This document shows positions 57,601 through 64,000 of a DNA stretch of 64,000 bases, one piece after another. Position 1 is the first letter of the stretch; each line of letters opens with the position of its first letter. A program made the position numbers and the translations under genes. The notes below the pieces were generated by a model, which was not told the DNA's origin, ran no database searches, and saw only the letters and a list, made by a program, of their open reading frames with translations. The stretch covers positions 4,708,520 through 4,772,519 of the forward strand of contig NC_054389.1 in assembly GCF_001625195.1 (NCBI RefSeq), in the 5' to 3' direction. The DNA comes from Drechmeria coniospora (lineage: Eukaryota; Ascomycota; Sordariomycetes; Hypocreales; Ophiocordycipitaceae).

Positions 57601-58907
57601 TTATTCTACTGGAGGCTCAACGTCTGAACTGCTTTCGTACCAGTCTCGACGCACCCACTGCGCAATAAACGCTGCAGCGTCGTCAGAGAGCTGGTCGTAT
57701 CCGGGGTTTTCTCGAGGCTCAAACATGGCTGTCGTAATCATGTTCATGGTCAGCCGTGCGCAGTCACAGTGACGGGGAGTCATCCGGGGGTGAGGGTTGG
57801 TCAAGACTAACCCATGTGTGCCGACGTCTCGTCCGCCGCTTTGTCGTTGACGGCCTCCCTCCACTCGCCGGCGACCATCGACTTGGGTAGGTTGCAAAAG
57901 GTGCGCTTGCTGCCAAGAACGGTGCCGACGACGCCGGCCTGCTTGGTCGGAACGGCGCGACCGAGGCGTGTGTAGAGGTTGGCGAAGCCGACGTCGAGCT
58001 CGTCGCCGAGCCGCACCATGCACCTGACGCGCTTCTTGAGCTCCTCGGCGCGCGCGAGGCATCCGACGAACTCGAGGTGGGACGACGCCCACGAAAGGCC
58101 CGTCGTGATCTGGTCGCGGTTCACCCAAGCGGCCGCCGAGCCTGCCGCGACCGCCGCCGCTCCTCCTGCGTACATGGCCGCCTTGCCCCATCTTGCCCAC
58201 GAAGACGACGGCGACGGCGAGGGCGTTGCGGCTTTCGCTGCACTGCTGCCGGCAGAGCCGCTGCCCCAGAGCGAGCCGCCGAGGCTGCCAAGCTGGGCAA
58301 ACGTGGCAGCGGCCGACTGGTAGCTCTGATAGGTGCCCTCGGCATTGTGGGCGACGACGCCGGGCGAGATGCCCAGGAAGGGCGTGTCAAAGGCCAGAAC
58401 GCCCTGGACGTAAGGGAACATGAGCTTGTTGAGCGTCGGCATCGCCTCGGCCTCCGGCTTCTGCACCCCATCCTCCGAGTAGATGGGCTGCTCAGAGGCG
58501 AGGCCGATGACCATCTCCGCCGCCACGATGCCGCCCATCGAGTGCCCAACGAGCACCGTCCTGACCGAGGGATCGACCGTCGGCGAGGGCGTGCCGGCGG
58601 TCACTTCCAAGTCGATGACTTTTTCCTCTAGCCTTCACCACCCACCGTCAGAATTCAGCAAACCGCGCCCGTCACGGGGTTGCAAGGGGGGGAGACCCGA
58701 ATCTCACCAGTCTCGAAATCGGCTCACGCATTGCCCCAAGTCGCCTCGCGTCTCGTACTTGGGGTACACGAGCAGGCGCACCTCGAGCTTCGGCAGCTTC
58801 TGCGCGACGACGCCCCGAAGGTGCTCGGCGAAGGCGTAGTCGGCCCCAAACGTCGACTCGCCTCCTTTGAAGCCGTGGATGAAGCACAGGACCAGCGTCT
58901 TCTTCAT
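57601..58907 (-). CDS. DUF676-type serine lipase/esterase
   Basis: Alpha/beta hydrolase resembling fungal DUF676 putative lipases. Exons complement(57601..57728, 57812..58632, 58708..58907) give 382 residues. The N-terminus has the oxyanion strand KKTLVLCFIHGFKGGESTFG and VYPKYETRGDLGQCVSRFRDW. The splice gives DWLEEKVIDLEVTAGTPSP. The nucleophile elbow is VGHSMGGIVAAEM, followed by GVLAFDTPFLGISP. An Ala-rich hydrophobic stretch (AAMYAGGAAAVAAGSAAAW) could be a membrane anchor. Exon 3 ends with a Trp-rich tail. The start at 58907 sits right at the first conserved strand. The in-frame upstream extension has no family sequence. Confidence 0.85.
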
Positions 58908-59654
58908 GTTGCCGCCATCTAAGCCGCAGTAGGCATCAACGCGGCCGTGCCTGTTCGCGTCTTCGTCGGTTGAGTAGGAAGGCAATGTGTTGGGGTTGGT
59001 GGAGGTTGCAAACTTGTGCTCTTGGTTACTAGTTAATAGCCGCTTGCCAAATAGCACGATCGGTCGTTCGTGGTTCGCCGCTGACACATCAGCCACAACG
59101 CCATCCATCCGCAAAGAATGAGCACGGAGTACTGGGTTGTTCGAGTCGACCTTGGCCCCTTGCAAATTGATCGATCTCCTCGTCCTCTGTAGGTGCGGCA
59201 ACTTCATTGCCTCGGCAATCCGTAAGTCATTTACCTTCAAAACGGGTTTGCATCAACGCTCCAATGACGCAACGGGCTGGCATCATCATTCGCTGGCACA
59301 TCATCGCTGGCACATCATCGCAGCGTCTAACAAATACATTTTTGTCTCATCTACACCAACCGTTCGCTCTCTTTCTTGTTATTTCCTTGTCCGCGTTGCG
59401 TGGTATTTCGCTTCCTTTCGCCCGAGCCTCCCGACTCCTCTGATACATGTTGGATCAAGTAATCCTCTCGCCAAACGCCAGAGAAAGCAATGCATGCGTG
59501 CGCCATCACGTTGGACGCCTTCGTGTCATCATCACCCTGCTGAAGTCTCTGCCGGCACGAGCTCACCCGTACCTGCGCGTGCGAGGCCTTGCCTGCCGCC
59601 GCCTCGCCCGCCCCGGGCGCCGAGCCGGTCCCGTGGAGCGTCAACGCTCGTCCG
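58908..59654. other. Spacer between lipase and SNF2-type genes
   Basis: Lipase promoter side and 3' flank of the SNF2-type gene. It contains a small GCTGGCACATCATC tandem (about 59290-59320). An open frame continuing past the SNF2 splice site to 59351 is intron read-through, not protein. Confidence 0.55.
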
Positions 59655-62600
59655 TCAATCCTCGTCGCTTTGCGCGCTGGGCCTCGATCCGTTGGCTGCC
59701 GCCTCGCGAGCGCTGCTCGATATGATCTTGATCCTCGTCCCGCCGGGCTGCGGCGTGCCCCCGCTACCCGACGCCGCCGCGGATCCCTGCTTGCCGCCCC
59801 CTTCCTCGAGCTCCTGCAGTTCGCTGTGCGCCTCGAGCTCCTCGTCCAGCTTTGTGCTGAAGAACTCCTGCAAACAACAAGGTCAGCTGGTACCGTCACG
59901 CGCTCGGGTCGCTGTCTAACACTCACCGCCATCGTCTTGGCATCCTGGTACAGGATGCTCCCATCCTCGTTGTATGTCTGGCAGTTCCGTATCATGAGGT
60001 CAAAGTCCTTGCGCATGTCGCCGAGGCACGAGTACTCCTCCTTCTTGATACGCGTGTTGATGTTGTTCATGCAGATGGGCGTCTGGATGATCACGTAGTA
60101 GTCGGCGTAGTCGCGTTTCGGTGGTAGCTTGATGAACGGCCCAATGATCAGTCGTTTCCCGGCGTCCGATTCGTCATCCTCGGCCGGGGGTTCGATGTCG
60201 TCCACCTCGAGCGTCATCAACGCATCGTACAGCGTTCGCAGGCTCCTCTGCAGAGTGTCCCGCACACGGCCTGCCAGCTTCAAGTCGGCCGACGACGCGA
60301 CCTTGCTCGGCCGCCCCTGCGGGCCACGTCGCTTCTTCGCCGGCGGCTCTTCATCCCCAGCCTCGGCCTTGCGCTTCTCGTTCTTGCCTCCCGGTTTGCG
60401 GCCCCGCTTCTTGGGCGTCTCCAACTCCTCCGTGCTCGCCCGGCTCGCCGAAGGCGACTGGTCTACCGAGTCCGTGGCGCCGGCCTTCTTCAGCCTGTTG
60501 GCTTCTCGCCTGTCCTTGCGCGCCTGCTTCCTGGCGGCGGCTGCCTCGGGCGAATCCTCGTCGTCGTCCACGGCCATAAGCCACTGCTCTTCCGTCAAGC
60601 CATCGTCGTACCGTACCTTGGTGCGCTCGCGAGCACCACGGCCGAGTATCAGGTCGTCCGCTTCCTCCTCCACCGGGTTGCCCTCGTTGAGATAAATGTC
60701 CGGCAGTTCTTCGTCCACCATCAGCCGCGGCTTGGCCTTGGCGCCGGCGATGGAGCCGTAGATCGTATCATTCGCCCGCTCCTCGTCCATCTTCTGGAAG
60801 ACGGTGATCTCGTCGTCGCTTCGCGCAAGCATCATGTTCAGCTCCTCGTCCTCCATGTCGTCCTGCTCGCCGCTTTCCGCCATGTCCGCCGTCTCCAGGA
60901 GCGTTCGCAGCATCGCATCACGATCCGTCTCCGACGACTTGTTGTCGAAACGGCCGGCTTGAATGACCTTGCCGTCCATGTCCAGCTTGAACCTGGCACG
61001 CTCAAGAATCTTCTCCTCGACCGAGTTGGAGCTGATCAGACGCAAAATTCGCACCTCGTTCTTCTGGCCGATACGGTGGGCGCGGTCCTGCGCCTGCAAA
61101 TCTTGGTGAGGATTCCAATCCGAATCGTAGATGATGACCGTATCGGCCGTCTGCAGGTTCAGACCCAGACCACCGGCGCGGGTCGACAGGAGGAACATGA
61201 AGTACTTGGAGTCGGGCGCGTTGAACTCTCGGAGCAGGTCCGACCGCTCATCCGACTTGGTCGTGCCGTCGAGGCGCAGGTACTCCATCTTCCTGTACCG
61301 CAGATAATCTTCCATAATGTCCATGATGGCCGTCATCTGGAAGAACATCAGCACCCGATGGCCCGTGGCCTGGTACTTGGGCAGGATGCGGTCGAGCAGC
61401 TCGAACTTGCCCGCCGTCCGCCACAGCAGGTCGTTGCTAACGCTCATCGGGTTCATGACGTTCTCGACCTCGTCGAAGACGAACGGGTGGTTGCACAGCT
61501 TTCGCAGCTGCATGATCATGTTGCTCAGGCCGCGCGCGTTCGTCTTGCCGCCCTTCCCGTCGCTCACGGCAATCTTGTTGTGCGTGACCATCTGCTTGTA
61601 CAGCTTCGATTGCAGCGCCGAAAACTTGCACTTGATGACCTTCTCGGTCTTGTCGGGAAGATCCTTTTCCACATCCTTCTTCAGGCGACGCAGCAGGAAC
61701 GGACGCAAGACCTTGTGGAGGCGGCGGATGACGAGAATCTGCTCTTCTTCCGTGAGCTCCATCTTGTCCTGGCCACCGGTGTTGGCGAATGGCGTGTTGA
61801 ACCATTCGTCAAACGTCTTGACCGACTTGAAGATGTTGGGCAAGACGAAGTTGAGCATGGCCCACAGCTCGGACAGGTTGTTTTGCAGCGGGGTGCCGGT
61901 GAGGATGAGGCGGAAGCGGGTGTTGTAGTACTGAGAGATGGTCGCACTCAGCTTGGAGTTAGCATTCTTCATGCGATGACCCTCGTCGATGATCATGTGG
62001 AACCACTTGATCTTGCTGAGGATGGGGCGGTCCTTGATGATGTACTCGTACGTCGTCAGGAGTACCTGGAAGCGTCCTTGGCGAAGCTTCTCCTGCTGCT
62101 GCTTTCGTGCGTTCGGCGGGCCCTTGTAGACGATGCGTGCCACCGAGGGCGCCCACTTCTCGAACTCGAGATTCCAGTTGGTGAGGGTGCTGAGGGGAAC
62201 GATGACGAGGTACGGACCACTCTGCTGCTTCCGCTCGATGAGGTAGGTGATCAAGCTGATGGTCTGGATGGTTTTGCCGAGACCCATCTCGTCGGCGAGG
62301 ATGCCGTTGAGGTTGTTGTTGTAGAGCGAAATCATCCATTGCAAGCCCTTGATCTGGTACTCCTTGAGCGTACCGCCAACGAGAATGCTGGCTTGCTCGG
62401 TGACCTCTTCGCGGATGCGGTGGGCAACAGCATAGTAGTCGATCTTCTTGCTGCCCTCCTCGTCCTCGTCTTCGCTTTCCTCCTCGACAAAGTTTTCCAT
62501 GTCATCACCGTACGTCTCAGCCGCCTGCCGCTGTTGGGCCTTGACGGACGAGGCCAGCTGGTGCAGGAAGCCATCGGTCTGCCTGAGCAGGTGGGTGATG

Positions 62601-64000
62601 CGCGTGTCCTTGGCCTGGTCCAGAAGCTTGAGGTACGCCTCTTCGTCGTTGGCCTTGAGGGCCTGCAGACGCTGCTTGGCCGTCCTCTCGATTCGCTTCT
62701 GCTCCTCCTTCTCGATGTTGAAGTGCTGGGCGTACATGAGCCTGGAGAGCTTGTGGGACTTGGTCTTTTGCGTGTTCGCGGCCTCGTGGATCTCAGCACG
62801 GTGGTGACAGATGGCCCGCAGGAACTCGACGTGCTTCTTCTTCTCTCTATTTTCACGAGCATCGCGCTGCTGCTTCTCCAGCTTCTCGGTGATGCGTGCC
62901 TCGCGCACATTCTGCTTCTTCATCCGACGGTACAGAGAGCGGTTGGTGGTCATGGCCAGGTTATTGTAGTGCATCATCTGACGACCAATCTTGTCTCGCA
63001 GCGCCCGCTGCTTAGCGTACAGACCCAGGCTCTTCATCTCGATGACGGCCTTGAGCTTGAGCGAGTCGTCCGGCTCCAGAGTCTCCTTTGTTGCGTCGAC
63101 ATGGGCGATGCTCGCCGGCAAGGCTTTGAGCTCCGAGTAGCGCTGGCTCATGCGGTTGAAGAGTACGACTTCTCTCTCGTACTGCAGGTGCTCGAAGTCG
63201 ATGCCGGTGGGGAAGACACCGGGGATGAACCATCGGCTCTTGCGTTGGGCGTGCTCCTTGTACTTGATGGTCGGTCGAATCAGGCTCGAATCATAGGGGG
63301 ACTTGACCGACTTGTAGACGTGAGGTTTGGGGGTAGAGGATTCGTCCGGAGGCGCCGCCTCGACGCCGGCCGTCGTCGCAGGCTTGGCGGCATCCTGACC
63401 GCCATGGGGTGCCTTCAGCGGGACGCCTTGGGTGGGTTCGGGGACGGGAGCTTGTCGACGCTGACGCTGGTTGAATATAGCCTGTTGCAGCTGGGCGGAG
63501 ACGCCAGCATTCTTGCCGAGCAGTTTGAAAGCGTGGATCTGCTGTCTCAAAAGTGCCAGCTGCTGCTGGCTGAACTGGCTCGACGACGCGGCGACAGGCG
63601 ATGGACCAGCGGCCGTCGGAAGATTCTGGTTCGAGGGGGCAGCGCCCGGCGCCGGACCGGAAGGCTGCGCCGACTGTGGTGTACCCTGCTGCGGCCGCCC
63701 AGCCTGCATACCATTCATGACACCATTGGGCCCGTTGAGCATCTGCTGCTGCTGCTGCTGCTGCTGTTGTTGTTGCAAGTACTGCTGTTGCTTCTGGCGC
63801 ATGGTGTGCTGCTGTTGAAAGTTTTTCAAGAAATGGGAGGCCTTGATGTACTCGGGATCTGTCGGGGGCACGCCTTGCTCCTTCATGTGCCTCAGTTTCT
63901 GGACAGGCTCCGGTCAGCAACGGGCGGGCGGAAAGGGGGTCGGTTCGGGCAGCGGACGACGGAGCGTGGACTTACTCGGAAGACTTCTTCGGCCTGCTGC
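59655..64000 (-). CDS. SNF2/STH1-type chromatin remodelling ATPase, 5' end outside window
   Basis: Catalytic subunit of a SWI/SNF- or RSC-type remodeller. Exons complement(59655..59867, 59927..63898, 63976..>64000); only the 3' 25 nt of an upstream exon are visible. Domains from N to C: glutamine-rich segment (about 63.73-63.81 kb), a QLQ-like block (SQQQLALLRQQIHAFKLLG), HSA region (about 62.6-63.2 kb), and SNF2 helicase with LADEMGLGKTIQTISLI, IIDEGHRMKNANSKLS and ILTGTPLQNNLSELW. Helicase C follows with LLSTRAGGLGLNLQTADTVI and QDRAHRIGQ, then a SnAC-like region, a basic AT-hook-like KKRGRKPGGK, and a bromodomain with DYADYYVIIQTPI and MIRNCQTYN. The last exon supplies EFFSTKLDEELEAH and an acidic tail. 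SNF2 versus STH1 is not decided. Confidence 0.93.

Noticed and set aside
59351..59654. Continuation of the SNF2 long frame past the bromodomain
   Set aside because: It arises by reading through the intron at 59868-59926; splicing gives the expected tail and a stop at 59655.
1..64000. CRISPR arrays, prokaryotic operons or phage genes
   Set aside because: All supported genes are eukaryotic with introns, and the tandem repeats lack unique spacers.

Overview
The window is nuclear DNA from a filamentous ascomycete (Pezizomycotina), most likely a Sordariomycete and plausibly Hypocreales. The evidence is short GT-AG introns (about 50-160 nt, several with a CTAAC-type branch site), GC-rich coding exons set in AT-richer spacers, and the gene set itself: a HET-domain gene, a large secreted catalase, a GT90 glycosyltransferase, a DUF2235 hydrolase, and Mkk-type and Snf2-type genes. 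The genus is not determined. Gene calls rest on family motifs read by eye plus splice sites whose phases add up. No database search was run.

Layout: 0-0.9 kb, 5' half of an equilibrative nucleoside transporter (-). 3.0-5.0 kb, HET-domain protein (+). 7.5-10.0 kb, secreted catalase (+). 11.4-12.2 kb, RER1 (+). 13.0-14.6 kb, PAF1 (+). 15.0-16.9 kb, GT90/CAP10-like glycosyltransferase (-). 18.5-20.5 kb, a divergent ribosomal pair, uS8/RPS22 (-) and eS12 (+). 20.8-21.4 kb, PIN4 parvulin (-). 22.0-23.4 kb, SRA-YDG domain gene with an unresolved frame change (-). 24.3-26.7 kb, PUS7 (+). 27.2-29.0 kb, cell-wall-integrity-type MAPKK (-). 31.5-33.1 kb, DBP8 helicase (+). 33.1-42.4 kb is gene-poor apart from an ECM13-like gene at 38.1-38.9 kb. 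42.4-43.7 kb, IBA57 (+). 44.9-46.9 kb, DUF2235 hydrolase (+). 47.8-48.3 kb, small secreted cysteine-rich protein (+). 49.5-50.3 kb, J-domain protein (+). 50.6-51.7 kb, ACMSD-type amidohydrolase (-). 53.2-54.5 kb, 2OG-Fe(II) oxygenase (+). 55.1-56.3 kb, AT-rich wreck of a copia-type retroelement carrying a solo LTR. 56.6-57.4 kb, PHS1 dehydratase (+). 57.6-58.9 kb, DUF676-type lipase/esterase (-). 59.7-64.0 kb, SNF2/STH1-type remodeller, 5' end cut by the window (-).

Most genes are independent housekeeping loci: transcription and chromatin (PAF1, SNF2), translation and RNA (RPS22, RPS12, PUS7, DBP8, PIN4, J-protein), secretory pathway and lipids (RER1, PHS1, GT90) and mitochondrial Fe-S assembly (IBA57). 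I see no biosynthetic cluster, CRISPR array, confident tRNA or obvious multi-gene novel system. The unusual material lies in the spacers and accessory genes: a nested solo LTR with a matching empty site in the same window, a family of TACGGAGTA/TACTCCGTA motifs that I noticed only outside exons, several minisatellites (one made of repeated 3'-splice-site-like units directly before a start codon), and the SRA-YDG gene with a frame break.
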